A DNA stretch of 64,000 bases from Acinetobacter sp. Ver3 (GTDB lineage Bacteria > Pseudomonadota > Gammaproteobacteria > Pseudomonadales > Moraxellaceae): contig NZ_JFYL01000010.1 of NCBI RefSeq assembly GCF_000632455.1, forward strand, positions 1 through 64,000. The letters are read 5' to 3'. Shown piece after piece: positions 45,956-54,524 of this stretch. The notes beneath the pieces are model-generated. The model made no database searches and had not been told where the DNA came from. It saw only the letters and a program-made list of their open reading frames with translations. Every line of letters starts with the position of its first letter. Positions within the stretch are counted from its first letter, which is position 1. Both the position numbers and the translations under genes were made by a program.

Positions 45956-46732
45956 TCATATCCGTTGGCGTACCATTTCAAAGAAACAAATCGATCCGGC
46001 AACTGCAACGTTTAATGATTCTTGACCACCCGGTTGGGGAATGGTAATTGCTGAAGCATGCGCTAGGGCATATTCCGAAACGCCTTGGCCTTCATTGCCC
46101 AGTACCCATACGCAAGCTTGAGTTAAGTCTTTTGCATATAAACTTTCTGATTCATGTGAGCTCGTGACATACACGGGAATTTTGAATTGAGACAGCACAT
46201 CTTCAAGCGCAACGTTTTCATAGGTTTTTAATGAAAAGTGCGCACCCATTCCTGCTCGTAATACGCGAGGAGACCACAAAGATGCTGAACCTTTGGTGCA
46301 AACAATTTGTTCAATACCTGCAGCCGCAGCTGAACGAAGTAATGTACCTACATTGCCTGGATCTTGAACATTTTCAAGAATTAAAGTGTCTTGAGTATAA
46401 TCTAGAGCATCACGTTGAGTTGGTAAATCTACAATCGCTAAACATGCTAAGGTGGTTCCTAGCGTGCTAATGTCTTTATAGAGTGATTCACTAATAACAA
46501 ACACTGAACCTGTATAGTGTTGTGCGATTTCGTCAAAATCGGCGTGTTCCATTGCTTTTTCAGTGGTAAAAATCGAATTCAATTTACGATTTTTTTCTAA
46601 CCAAGCTAAGCACAAATGTGTGCCTTCTAGAACAGTTTGGCCTTGCTTTTTACGGTAACTATTTTGATCAATTAAACCACGTAAATGTTTAATTTTCGGG
46701 TTGTCTTTAGATTCTAAAAAGATAATGGCCAT
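45956..46732 (-). CDS. SpoU/TrmH-family RNA 2'-O-methyltransferase
   Basis: A 258-residue SPOUT methyltransferase with an N-terminal RNA-binding substrate domain (SYRKKQGQTVLEGTHLCLAW). The three family motifs are present: NVQDPGNVGTLLRSAAA, VWVLGNEGQGVSEYAL and IPQPGGQESLNVAVAGSI. It methylates ribose in rRNA or tRNA; the target is not clear from sequence. Confidence 0.85.
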   Translation of the reverse strand: MAIIFLESKDNPKIKHLRGLIDQNSYRKKQGQTVLEGTHLCLAWLEKNRKLNSIFTTEKAMEHADFDEIAQHYTGSVFVISESLYKDISTLGTTLACLAIVDLPTQRDALDYTQDTLILENVQDPGNVGTLLRSAAAAGIEQIVCTKGSASLWSPRVLRAGMGAHFSLKTYENVALEDVLSQFKIPVYVTSSHESESLYAKDLTQACVWVLGNEGQGVSEYALAHASAITIPQPGGQESLNVAVAGSICFFEMVRQRI

Positions 46733-46782
46733 TCAGTTTGACTTCCATGAGAGCCTAAATCAATAGGCTCTCAATTGTAAGA

Positions 46783-47757
46783 TTATTGATGATAAGCAGT
46801 AACAAGCTCAACTTCATTTTTTGAACCAATAACGACTGGTACACGTTGGTGAAGTTCAGTCGGTTGGATTTCCATAATACGCACGCGACCTGTTGTCGAA
46901 GCACCACCTGCTTGTTCCATGAGCATACTCATTGGATTTGCTTCATACATAAGACGTAGACGACCTGCTTTCTTAGGATCTTTGGTATCGTAAGGGTATA
47001 AGAAGATCCCACTACGGCAAAGAATACGGTGGATATCACCAACCATGCAGGCAACCCAACGCATATTAAAGTCTTTTTCACGTACAGATGTTTTACCCGC
47101 TTGTAGCTCACCAATATAGCGTTGAACAGGTTCTTCCCAATGACGTTGGTTTGAAGCATTAATGGCGTATTCTTTTGTATCGGCATCCACTTGGATATTT
47201 TCAGTCGTCAACAGGAATGTTTTTGACTCTGGATCAAATGTAAAGAAAACAGTACCTGCACCAACGGTTAATGCCATCATAGTTGATGGGCCATATAACA
47301 CATAACCAGCTGCGACTTGTTCAGTGCCTGCTTGAAGGAAATCTTCTGCTTGTGTCACTGAATTTTTGGCAGGTAGGATAGAGAAGATGGTGCCAACACA
47401 CATATTGATATCGATATTACTTGAGCCATCTAGTGGGTCAAATAAAACTAAATACTTACCGTTCTCTTGTGCTGGTGTAAACTCATCGAGTTCTTCAGAA
47501 GCTAAACCGCCTACATTTGCGTTGTTTTTTAGCGCATCAATTAAATAGTCATTTGAAATAACATCTAATTTTTTTTGCGCTTCACCTTGTACGTTTTCAT
47601 TACCAGCACTACCTAATACACCCGCTAAGGCACCCTTTTGCAATGCTGAATCGATGGTTTTACACGTTTCAGCAATGGTTTCAATCACATTAGAGAGTTC
47701 AGGCGTTAGATTTCCTTGTTGTTGTGCAAGATATTGTGACAAGGTGAGGTATGACAT
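46783..47757 (-). CDS. fbp: Fructose-1,6-bisphosphatase, class I
   Basis: A 324-residue FBPase for gluconeogenesis. Metal-site motifs: [10 protein letters not shown] and [20 protein letters not shown]; substrate motif [14 protein letters not shown]; sugar-phosphate-binding tail with [20 protein letters not shown]. Acinetobacter grows mostly on organic acids, so the enzyme is expected to be essential for sugar synthesis. Monocistronic. Confidence 0.96.
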   Translation of the reverse strand: MSYLTLSQYLAQQQGNLTPELSNVIETIAETCKTIDSALQKGALAGVLGSAGNENVQGEAQKKLDVISNDYLIDALKNNANVGGLASEELDEFTPAQENGKYLVLFDPLDGSSNIDINMCVGTIFSILPAKNSVTQAEDFLQAGTEQVAAGYVLYGPSTMMALTVGAGTVFFTFDPESKTFLLTTENIQVDADTKEYAINASNQRHWEEPVQRYIGELQAGKTSVREKDFNMRWVACMVGDIHRILCRSGIFLYPYDTKDPKKAGRLRLMYEANPMSMLMEQAGGASTTGRVRIMEIQPTELHQRVPVVIGSKNEVELVTAYHQ

Positions 47758-47929
47758 TACAAGGACGCTCCTAAAAGCTTTAAAAGAATAAAATTTGGAT
47801 CTTGGGCTATTTTAGATGAGTTCAGTGCAAAATAGAAATTATCCTGCGTTATTTGTGGTGATTTTGCACTTGCCAGAGTTTTAGAACATGGTATGTTGAT
47901 AGGAGGATGATTTTAAAAGGAGCTTTAAA

Positions 47930-48112
47930 ATGAGCATTCAAAAGTTTGAAGCAACTCCAACGCCAGGTGAGGCAATCGACTTAAACGAAATTAGTTCAGA
48001 GAGTTCCAAGGAAGCATGGAAACAGTACGAGGCTAAACCTGAATATAAAGAGTTTAATAAGCATGACATGATTGAGTCTATGCAAGTGCCCATGCCAGAC
48101 TCGCAAAGGTCT
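47930..48112 (+). CDS. Small acidic protein, unknown function
   Basis: A 60-residue soluble polar protein (MSIQKFEATPTPGEAID at the start). It is rich in Glu, Lys and Ser and has no hydrophobic segment. AAAGGAGCTTTAAAATG gives a strong ribosome site and a bidirectional terminator follows, so it is very likely a real gene. No family is recognised. Confidence 0.65.
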
Positions 48113-48124
48113 TAAACCTGATAT

Positions 48125-48156
48125 AAAAAAAGCGCTCGAATTGAGCGCTTTTTTTG
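48125..48156. terminator. Terminator between the small gene and pal
   Basis: AAGCGCTC / GAGCGCTT with loop GAATT, A and T tracts of seven on both sides; bidirectional. Confidence 0.9.
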
Positions 48157-48162
48157 CATTCA

Positions 48163-48735
48163 TTAGCGAAGAAGTGGTGGCACTGCTTCATAATTGAGTT
48201 CTACACGACGGTTTTCTTTCCACGCAGCTTCATTATTACCTGTATTAATTGGCATTTCTTTACCATAACTCACAGCTTCGAGTTGGTTTGGATTTACACC
48301 ATTTGTAACTAGATAACTTTCAACTGCTTTGGCACGTCGCTCACCCAAAGCCATATTGTATTCACGCGTTCCACGTTCATCGGTATGACCAGTTAATGCG
48401 ATTTTAGAGTTTGCATTTGCCAATAAAAATTGTGCATGTGCTTGGAGGGTTTGATAGTCCTCAGTAGATAGCTCACTGCTGTCATAATCAAAGTGAACAA
48501 CACGTTTAGCCAAGAAAGCTTTATTGGCTTCAGTTACCCCTTTAGCAGAAGCACCCGTTAAGTTTTGAGCATTTAATGCTGCATCTTCACTGAGACCAGT
48601 CGTATTTACAGAGGTGGACGTTGATGGTGGTGTCATCGTAGTGGTATCTGTAGTTGCTGGTTTACGGCTTGCGCAACCCGTCATTACTAAACTAACAGCA
48701 ATGAGTGGAAGAGCAAACGTTTTAATCGCGTTCAT
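48163..48735 (-). CDS. pal: Peptidoglycan-associated lipoprotein Pal
   Basis: A 190-residue lipoprotein. Lipobox VMTGC near residue 19, a Thr/Ser-rich linker, then an OmpA-like domain with VHFDYDSSELSTEDYQTLQA, GHTDERGTREYNMALGERRA and the terminal ENRRVELNY. Pal binds peptidoglycan and, with TolB, links the outer membrane to the cell wall at division. AAGGAG 6 bases before the ATG at 48735 fixes the start. Confidence 0.95.
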   Translation of the reverse strand: MNAIKTFALPLIAVSLVMTGCASRKPATTDTTTMTPPSTSTSVNTTGLSEDAALNAQNLTGASAKGVTEANKAFLAKRVVHFDYDSSELSTEDYQTLQAHAQFLLANANSKIALTGHTDERGTREYNMALGERRAKAVESYLVTNGVNPNQLEAVSYGKEMPINTGNNEAAWKENRRVELNYEAVPPLLR

Positions 48736-48763
48736 GTTCATCTCCTTGAAAGATTAAATTCGA

Positions 48764-50047
48764 TTATTTGGGTGCCCAAGCAGGTTCACGAACTTCACCT
48801 TGTTCGCTAGGTAGGTTCATGCGGAAGCGACCGTCTGTAGACATAATCGATAACAATCCACGGCTGCCTTCACGTGTCGCATACACGACCATTTGACCAT
48901 TTGGTGAAAAGCTTGGTGATTCATCTAAACTGGTTGGCGTTAAAATGTTCGTGATTCCAGTTGAGATTTCTTGAATTGCTACCTTATAGTTGCTGCCTGA
49001 AGGGCGATGTACTAAAGCAACATATTTACCATCGGCACTTAAACTTCCACGTGCGTTGAATGCTCCGCGGAAAGTCAAACGTTTTGTTGAACCATCGGCA
49101 AATGTGTAATGATAGATCTGTGCTGAACCACCACGGTCTGAGGTAAAGATAAAACCTTTACCATCTGGGGTATAGCGAGCTTCTGTATCAATTGCTGTAT
49201 TATTTGTCATACGCTTCACTTGGCGCGTATTTAAATCCATTTGATAAATTTCAGGGTTGTCATGCATTGAAGCAGTGAACAACATGCTTTTACCATCAGG
49301 GGAAAAACTTGGCGCACCGTTTAAGCCACGGAAGCCAGCTAATTTTTCACGTTGTCCAGTCGCTAAATCTTGAACATAGATGGCTGGACGTTTGGTTTCG
49401 AATGAAACATAAGCGATTTTTTTGCCATCAGGCGTCCAAGCAGGGGATAAAATTGGATCGCGTGAACTCAATACAGTGCGTGGTTGTTCGCCGTCCGTAT
49501 CTGCGATTTGTAAAGTGTAGCGATTATCAGGAGTCGCAGGATTTCGCAAAACATAAGCGATGCGACCACTAAAGTCACCAGGAATACCTGTTAATGCTTG
49601 GTAAATCGCATCACTGATCATATGTGCTGCAGATCGAATGCGCGATGGTGGTACAGTTAATAGTTCATTGAGCAAATATTGTTGTTTTTGGACATCATAG
49701 AGTTGGTAATGAACAGCCAGTGAACCATCAGGATTAGTTTTAACTTCACCATTCACAACATAAGGTACGCCTGCAGATTGCCAAGCAGCACCATTGGCTT
49801 GATTGATGGTTGCTGTTGCAGGTAAATTTTTAGATGAACTGGTAAAGCGACCTGAACGGTTTAAATCTTGCTCTACAACAGGGTATAAGCGTTGATCACC
49901 TAGGAATGGCACGATAGCAATTTTTGGTGCTTCTTCAGGTGCTTTAGCAATTTCAAGATGAAGCTGTGCATAAGAGGTCGTAATGAGAGCAGGGCTAAAT
50001 GCTACCAAAATTGCTAAACCGAGAAGATGTTTTGAGATCATTTTCAT
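48764..50047 (-). CDS. tolB: Tol-Pal system beta-propeller TolB
   Basis: A 427-residue periplasmic protein. Signal peptide ending SYA, an N-terminal alpha/beta domain (KIAIVPFLGDQRLYPVVEQDL), then a six-bladed propeller with repeated PAWTPDGKKIAYVSFE and PSFSPDGKSMLFTASM segments. It binds Pal and is displaced by TolA. Separated from tolA by about 140 bases and a terminator, but transcribed with pal. Confidence 0.95.
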   Translation of the reverse strand: MKMISKHLLGLAILVAFSPALITTSYAQLHLEIAKAPEEAPKIAIVPFLGDQRLYPVVEQDLNRSGRFTSSSKNLPATATINQANGAAWQSAGVPYVVNGEVKTNPDGSLAVHYQLYDVQKQQYLLNELLTVPPSRIRSAAHMISDAIYQALTGIPGDFSGRIAYVLRNPATPDNRYTLQIADTDGEQPRTVLSSRDPILSPAWTPDGKKIAYVSFETKRPAIYVQDLATGQREKLAGFRGLNGAPSFSPDGKSMLFTASMHDNPEIYQMDLNTRQVKRMTNNTAIDTEARYTPDGKGFIFTSDRGGSAQIYHYTFADGSTKRLTFRGAFNARGSLSADGKYVALVHRPSGSNYKVAIQEISTGITNILTPTSLDESPSFSPNGQMVVYATREGSRGLLSIMSTDGRFRMNLPSEQGEVREPAWAPK

Positions 50048-50151
50048 GAGAAGTCACGTACTCAAGATACTAATTTTTCGAATATTCTAGCTTTTTAGCA
50101 TATAGCTCCGTACCGAATCTATATAAAGCGTGTAATTATCCGCAATTCATG

Positions 50152-50183
50152 AAAAAACCTTTCGACGAATCGAAAGGTTTTTT
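50152..50183 (-). terminator. Terminator after tolA
   Basis: CCTTTCGA / TCGAAAGG stem with loop CGAA and A/T tracts of six on either side, directly past the tolA stop. It separates tolQRA from tolB-pal. Confidence 0.9.
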
Positions 50184-50184
50184 A

Positions 50185-51402
50185 TTATTTCACGGTGAAT
50201 GAAGAAGTGAAACTACGAGCTTCACGCCTTGCATCAGGATCGGATGGCATCGGATATGGTGCTGCTGCACGAACAGCCTGTTCGACACTGGCTTTGACAT
50301 CTGGATCTGATGCATTGACGATGACTGAAGTCACAGAACCACTGTCAGATAATGTCACGCGTGCTGTCGCTTTTTGACCTGAAGAGCCTATTGGCATTCT
50401 CCAAGCACCTTTAATTTTTTGCTCAAAGTCTCTTTTTGCTGAAGAAGCGATGCGTTTAGATTCAGCTTTTTTATTGGCTGCTTCTTGTCTGGCTTTTTCA
50501 GCCGCAGATTCTCGAGCTTCAGCTTCGGCACGTTCTCTGGCTTCGGCATCCGCTTTTCTTTGTGCTTCCTGACGAGCTTTCGCATCAGCTTCCGCTTTAG
50601 CTTTGGCATCAGCTGCAGCCTTAGCTTTACGATCAGCATCCTGTTTGGCTTTTGCATCAGCTTCAACTTTAGCTTTCCGATCAGCATCTTGTTTTGCTTT
50701 GGCTTCAGCAGCAGCTTTAGCTTTCCGGTCGGCTTCTTGTTTGGCTTTAGCATCGGCCTCCGCCTTAGCTTTCCGATCAGCTTCTTGCTTAGCTTTGGCT
50801 TGAGTTGCCTCAGCTTTAGCTTTTCGATCAGCCTCTTGTTTCGCTTTTAAAGCCGCATCAGCTTTCGCCTTTTGTTGTTGTTCCTGTTTTGCGTTTTGCT
50901 CTGCTGCTTTGGCTTTTTGGGCGGCCTCTTGTTTAGCTCTAGCATCGGCCTCAGCTTTAGCTTTCCGATTCGCTTCTTGAGTCGCTTGACGTTGTGCTTC
51001 AGCCGCTGCTTTACGTTCGGCTTCTTGTTGAGCTTTAACCGCAGCCGCTTGCTCAGCTTTACGGTCGGATTTTGGCTCTTCGACTTTTGGTTGAGCTGGA
51101 GGAGGTACAGCAGGCGCAACAGGAATCACAGGAGCATTTTGAATAGGCTCATTGGTCTGTTGAATATTTTCTTGAACGTTCTGGTGCGCTGTATCTGAAT
51201 GATCAGATTCAACCAATGGTGTGGGTTCAGGTGGTACCAGATCTTCAGGTTTCACTAAAACTGTTTTAACAGTTTTAGTTGGCTCAGGAGGTTGAGTCAA
51301 CCCAAGGAACAATAAGCCTGTGATCGCAATCACATGGACCGCAACAGTGAATCCGATTGCAATTTTCTTTTCTTTTGAAAAGCGAGAGTTAGATTCTTTC
51401 AT
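50185..51402 (-). CDS. tolA: Tol system inner membrane protein TolA
   Basis: A 405-residue TolA. One N-terminal transmembrane helix (about residues 14-36), a Pro-rich stretch to about residue 110, a long Ala/Lys/Glu helical region (about residues 110-315), and a short C-terminal domain (RDFEQKIKGAWRMPIGSSGQ onward) that reaches the outer membrane and binds TolB. Residues 188-268 hold about five copies of a 16-residue repeat (KQEADRKAKAEADAKA and variants). TolA carries proton-motive-force energy from TolQR to Pal. Confidence 0.92.
   Translation of the reverse strand: MKESNSRFSKEKKIAIGFTVAVHVIAITGLLFLGLTQPPEPTKTVKTVLVKPEDLVPPEPTPLVESDHSDTAHQNVQENIQQTNEPIQNAPVIPVAPAVPPPAQPKVEEPKSDRKAEQAAAVKAQQEAERKAAAEAQRQATQEANRKAKAEADARAKQEAAQKAKAAEQNAKQEQQQKAKADAALKAKQEADRKAKAEATQAKAKQEADRKAKAEADAKAKQEADRKAKAAAEAKAKQDADRKAKVEADAKAKQDADRKAKAAADAKAKAEADAKARQEAQRKADAEARERAEAEARESAAEKARQEAANKKAESKRIASSAKRDFEQKIKGAWRMPIGSSGQKATARVTLSDSGSVTSVIVNASDPDVKASVEQAVRAAAPYPMPSDPDARREARSFTSSFTVK
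50599..50841 (-). repeat. 48-base tandem repeat inside tolA
   Basis: About five units of 48 bases encode the 16-residue TolA repeat (residues 188-268). Long in-frame reading on the opposite strand over this region is a by-product of the repeat, not genes. Confidence 0.8.
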
Positions 51403-51405
51403 AGC

Positions 51406-51855
51406 TTATTGAATTGGTTTGGTCAGCAAGCCAACTTGATTGATCCCTGCATCTTGTAAGTTAGACATGAGCGTCATCACCTCACCATAAGGTCGAGTGT
51501 TATGACCATTAATGACGACACTAAATTGTTTATTCTCACGTTCAGCAGTTTGTTGTGCATCACGAAGTATCTGTTGTAATTCCTGCAAGCTCAGTGGACT
51601 TGGTTGGCTACCCTTGTATTCTAAAAAGTATTGTCCTTGTTGATCTAAAGTCACCATAGCTGGTGCATCCTTAGATTCAATCGGTACACTGTTTGCTTCA
51701 GGTAAATCAACTTTTATGCCACTTGTGATCATTGGTGCAGTCACCATAAAAATCACCAAAAGTACTAACATGACGTCAATATAAGGAACTACATTCATGT
51801 CACTGTTAAGTGGCTTTTTAATGCGTTGGAAACGCCCTGAGCGACGAACGGCCAT
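51406..51855 (-). CDS. tolR: Tol-Pal system protein TolR
   Basis: A 149-residue inner-membrane protein of the ExbD/TolR family. Single helix with the ion-translocating Asp in NVVPYIDVMLVLLVIFMV, then a periplasmic domain (FSVVINGHNTRPYGEVMTLM). With TolQ it forms the proton channel that powers TolA. Its ATG lies directly against the tolQ stop. Confidence 0.95.
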   Translation of the reverse strand: MAVRRSGRFQRIKKPLNSDMNVVPYIDVMLVLLVIFMVTAPMITSGIKVDLPEANSVPIESKDAPAMVTLDQQGQYFLEYKGSQPSPLSLQELQQILRDAQQTAERENKQFSVVINGHNTRPYGEVMTLMSNLQDAGINQVGLLTKPIQ

Positions 51856-52554
51856 TTATTCAGCTTCCTGTGTAGAACCCACAGAACGACGTTGTAAAAG
51901 CGCCACCATTTCTTCAGCAAACAAGGAACGATCTGAGTAAATTTCTTCACTTTTGGCCGTATAGTGGTTGAATGCAAGTACTGCAGGAATCGCAGCAAAT
52001 AAACCAATAGCAGTCGCAATGAGGGATTCCGCGATACCTGGTGCGACAGTTGCTAGCGTCACTTGATCGACTTGGGCTAAGCCGATAAAAGCATTCATAA
52101 TGCCCCAAACTGTACCAAATAAACCAACATAGGGCGCAACTGAACCAATACTGGCAAGTGCACTGAGGCCTTGTTCCATACGGCTCTGATCTCGGCTTAA
52201 ACCCACCCCAAGAATACGCTCTGTGCCATCAATGACTTGTGCTGTTTCAGCTTTGGTTTTTTTGAGTTTGAGAAACTCTGCAAAACCAAGATAAAAAACA
52301 TCTTCCAAGCCTTCACGCTTAGAGTTGACTTGTGCATTGTTATATAAAGTGTTGAGTTCTGCACCAGACCAAAAAATCTTTTGAAAATGATCATCACCTT
52401 GGCGAGCTTTTTTAAAAGTCATATGTAACTTGGCAATAAGGTACCAGCTAAAGAGTGAAGCTAGTACCAACACCAGCATGACCAGTTGTACGACTGGACT
52501 CGCTTGAAGAATTAAATCTGTGACGTGAAGTGAAGATTCGAGTTGTGTTGCCAT
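51856..52554 (-). CDS. tolQ: Tol-Pal system protein TolQ
   Basis: A 232-residue ExbB/TolQ-family membrane protein with three helices: an N-terminal one (VQLVMLVLVLASLFSWYLI) and two in the C-terminal part, ending GIAESLIATAIGLFAAIPAV with conserved channel residues. It stabilises the TolQR motor. ATG 52554 is preferred over a TTG 15 bases earlier. Confidence 0.93.
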   Translation of the reverse strand: MATQLESSLHVTDLILQASPVVQLVMLVLVLASLFSWYLIAKLHMTFKKARQGDDHFQKIFWSGAELNTLYNNAQVNSKREGLEDVFYLGFAEFLKLKKTKAETAQVIDGTERILGVGLSRDQSRMEQGLSALASIGSVAPYVGLFGTVWGIMNAFIGLAQVDQVTLATVAPGIAESLIATAIGLFAAIPAVLAFNHYTAKSEEIYSDRSLFAEEMVALLQRRSVGSTQEAE

Positions 52555-52577
52555 AGTTACATGTGCCAATCATATTT

Positions 52578-52985
52578 TTATGCGTGGGCTAATTCTTTTT
52601 CGATTAGATCACGGATTTCATTTGGAATTCTCAGCGGTTTCATTTCAGCGCTTATACACGCCAATTCTACTTCCCCTGAAGCTAGCATGATTTCACCACG
52701 ATAAATATTTTGTTGCAATACAAAAGACGTTGCTTTACACGAAACTACACTTGCTGTAACAGTAATTAAGTCATCCATTAATATTGGACGTGAATATTTA
52801 AGCGCTAATTTATGCACGACAAAGTTGTAATCTTTTTGATGCCAGTAATGTGAAATCCCTGAAGCGCGTAACCATTCTGTACGTGCGCGTTCCATAAAGC
52901 GAATATGATTGGCATGATAAACAATGCCTCCTGCATCTGTATCTTCAATATACACTCGGATTTGAAATTCAAATTTGTTCGCCAT
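52578..52985 (-). CDS. ybgC: Acyl-CoA thioesterase YbgC
   Basis: A 135-residue hotdog-fold thioesterase. Signature VYIEDTDAGGIVYHANHIRF, where the catalytic Asp and the HANH/YHANY-type motif reside, followed by RARTEWLRASG. First gene of ybgC-tolQ-tolR-tolA. YbgC thioesterases act on short or hydroxy acyl-CoAs and have been linked to phospholipid synthesis complexes. Confidence 0.93.
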   Translation of the reverse strand: MANKFEFQIRVYIEDTDAGGIVYHANHIRFMERARTEWLRASGISHYWHQKDYNFVVHKLALKYSRPILMDDLITVTASVVSCKATSFVLQQNIYRGEIMLASGEVELACISAEMKPLRIPNEIRDLIEKELAHA

Positions 52986-53191
52986 ACAGGTGTTCCATTA
53001 CTTTAAATAGTCCAGTGTTTTGCAACATTCTTGACAAAGAATGCGAAACGCTGATTTATACAATGTTTGAAAGGCTTGAAGTTTAGCACTCCATTTTTAC
53101 AGACCAATGGCACAAGATTTCAAAAATAGCTATAGATTGGGCGAAATATTTTAAGATGAAAATGCAGATTTAATTGAATTTTAATCATGTT

Positions 53192-53207
53192 TGGCATAGG
53201 GATTGCT
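53192..53207 (+). promoter_or_regulatory. Sigma-54 (-24/-12) promoter before the exported formamidase gene
   Basis: TGGCATAGGGATTGCT has exact GG-N10-GC spacing (GG 53193-53194, GC 53205-53206) and only one mismatch in TGGCAC. Predicted start of transcription near 53218 places the first ATG (53221) at the very 5' end of the RNA and favours the start at 53248. Confidence 0.7.
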
Positions 53208-53247
53208 TAAATAAATTCACATGAAATTTATAGTTGGATTTGAGTGC

Positions 53248-54474
53248 ATGTTAAAAAAGTTAGCTTTATCGATTTCGATTGCTACATCAATATTAAGTTT
53301 TTCGACTTTTAGTTCGGCTGAAGATTTTAAAATTTTAAAACAGATTGAAAGCAAGCCAACTTTACTAAAAAAAGGGGAATATGCTGGACACTATTATATT
53401 CCAAGCACACTCAATACTATTCAATGGGGTTATCTACCGAATAAAGATGCTAAGCCAGTTTTAACGGTTCCATCGGGGAGTCATGTGACTTTTGATACAG
53501 TGTCACATGAAGGTTTATTAGAGGACCAAGGGCGTGATGCTGAAAAATACTTTACATCTAAAGGTGTTAAAAAAGAGCACATTTTAGATGAAGCGAAATT
53601 GATCACCCGCTCTAATTTAAAGCATGATTTCCATAAAGATGGCCCACACATTATTACTGGTCCGATCTACGTTGAAGGTGCAATGCCGGGAGACGTGCTT
53701 AAAGTTGAAATCATCAAAATAGAACCGCGTGTTCCTTATGGTGTTATTTCAAACCGTCATGGTAAAGGTACATTGCCTGAATTCCCTAAACGTCAAAAAC
53801 ATGATCATGCTTCGCCAGAAAATCCAGATGCTTATGGCAATGTTTCAGTATTTACACCCATTGCGCAAAATAAAGAGGGTGTATGGGAGGGGGTGATTCA
53901 AACAGAATCTGGTAAAGCGATTCGTTTTCCATTAAATCCGTTTATGGGAACAATGGGAGTTGCACCGAATACCAGCGAACCTGTTCACTCAGTTCCACCC
54001 TCATTTTATGGTGGAAATATTGATATTAATGATTTAACTGCTGGGGCAACCGCTTATTATCCTGTTCAAGTTCCAGGTGCATTATTCTACACAGGTGATA
54101 GTCATTTCGTTCAAGGCGATGGTGAGGTTGCATTAACTGCTTTAGAGGGTTCAGCGCGCGCAACGTTTAAAATTAGTGTGTTAAAAGCGGGTAAAGATCA
54201 TATTCCAGGTAAGCACCTTTCTCAGCCATTAGGTGAAAATGGTGAGTTTTGGATCACGCCTGGTTTAGATGAAGATTTGGATGAAGCAATGCGCAAATCT
54301 ACGCGTGAAGCAATTAATTTCTTAGTGAATGAATATGGCATAAGTGAAGATATTGCATATGCTTATCTCAGTGCGGCGACTGATTTTGAAGTTTCTCAAG
54401 TTGTAGATAAAACAAAAGGCATCCATGCGATGATTCGTAAAGCAGATTTTAAAGAGTTCATCGAGCAGAAATAA
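53248..54474 (+). CDS. Exported acetamidase/formamidase-family protein
   Basis: A 408-residue FmdA/AmdA-type amidase with a clear signal peptide (MLKKLALSISIATSILSFST ending SSA). Family features include the N-terminal TIQWGYLPNKDAKPVLTVPS, HIITGPIYVEGAMPGDVLKV, FPLNPFMGTMGVAPN, and GDSHFVQGDGEVALTALEGS. Such enzymes release ammonia from formamide or acetamide. Most are cytoplasmic; this one is exported. The start at 53248 is chosen because it gives the signal peptide and a proper leader after the predicted sigma-54 start; an ATG at 53221 would leave almost no leader. Convergent with an exported M20 amidohydrolase. Confidence 0.8.
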   Translation: MLKKLALSISIATSILSFSTFSSAEDFKILKQIESKPTLLKKGEYAGHYYIPSTLNTIQWGYLPNKDAKPVLTVPSGSHVTFDTVSHEGLLEDQGRDAEKYFTSKGVKKEHILDEAKLITRSNLKHDFHKDGPHIITGPIYVEGAMPGDVLKVEIIKIEPRVPYGVISNRHGKGTLPEFPKRQKHDHASPENPDAYGNVSVFTPIAQNKEGVWEGVIQTESGKAIRFPLNPFMGTMGVAPNTSEPVHSVPPSFYGGNIDINDLTAGATAYYPVQVPGALFYTGDSHFVQGDGEVALTALEGSARATFKISVLKAGKDHIPGKHLSQPLGENGEFWITPGLDEDLDEAMRKSTREAINFLVNEYGISEDIAYAYLSAATDFEVSQVVDKTKGIHAMIRKADFKEFIEQK

Positions 54475-54524
54475 ATTTTTTGAAATAAAAAAATCTCTAT
54501 CAAGGAGGTATTTTTTTATGATGC

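Noticed and set aside
50485..51198. Long open frames on the plus strand across tolA, rich in Phe, Ser and Leu
   Set aside because: They are opposite-strand reflections of the repeated Ala/Lys codons of tolA, have no ribosome sites, and their composition is only the complement of the repeats.
53100..53125. Another sigma-54-like TGGCAC upstream of the formamidase gene
   Set aside because: TGGCACAAGATTTCAA lacks GC at the required distance, so the -12 element is missing.
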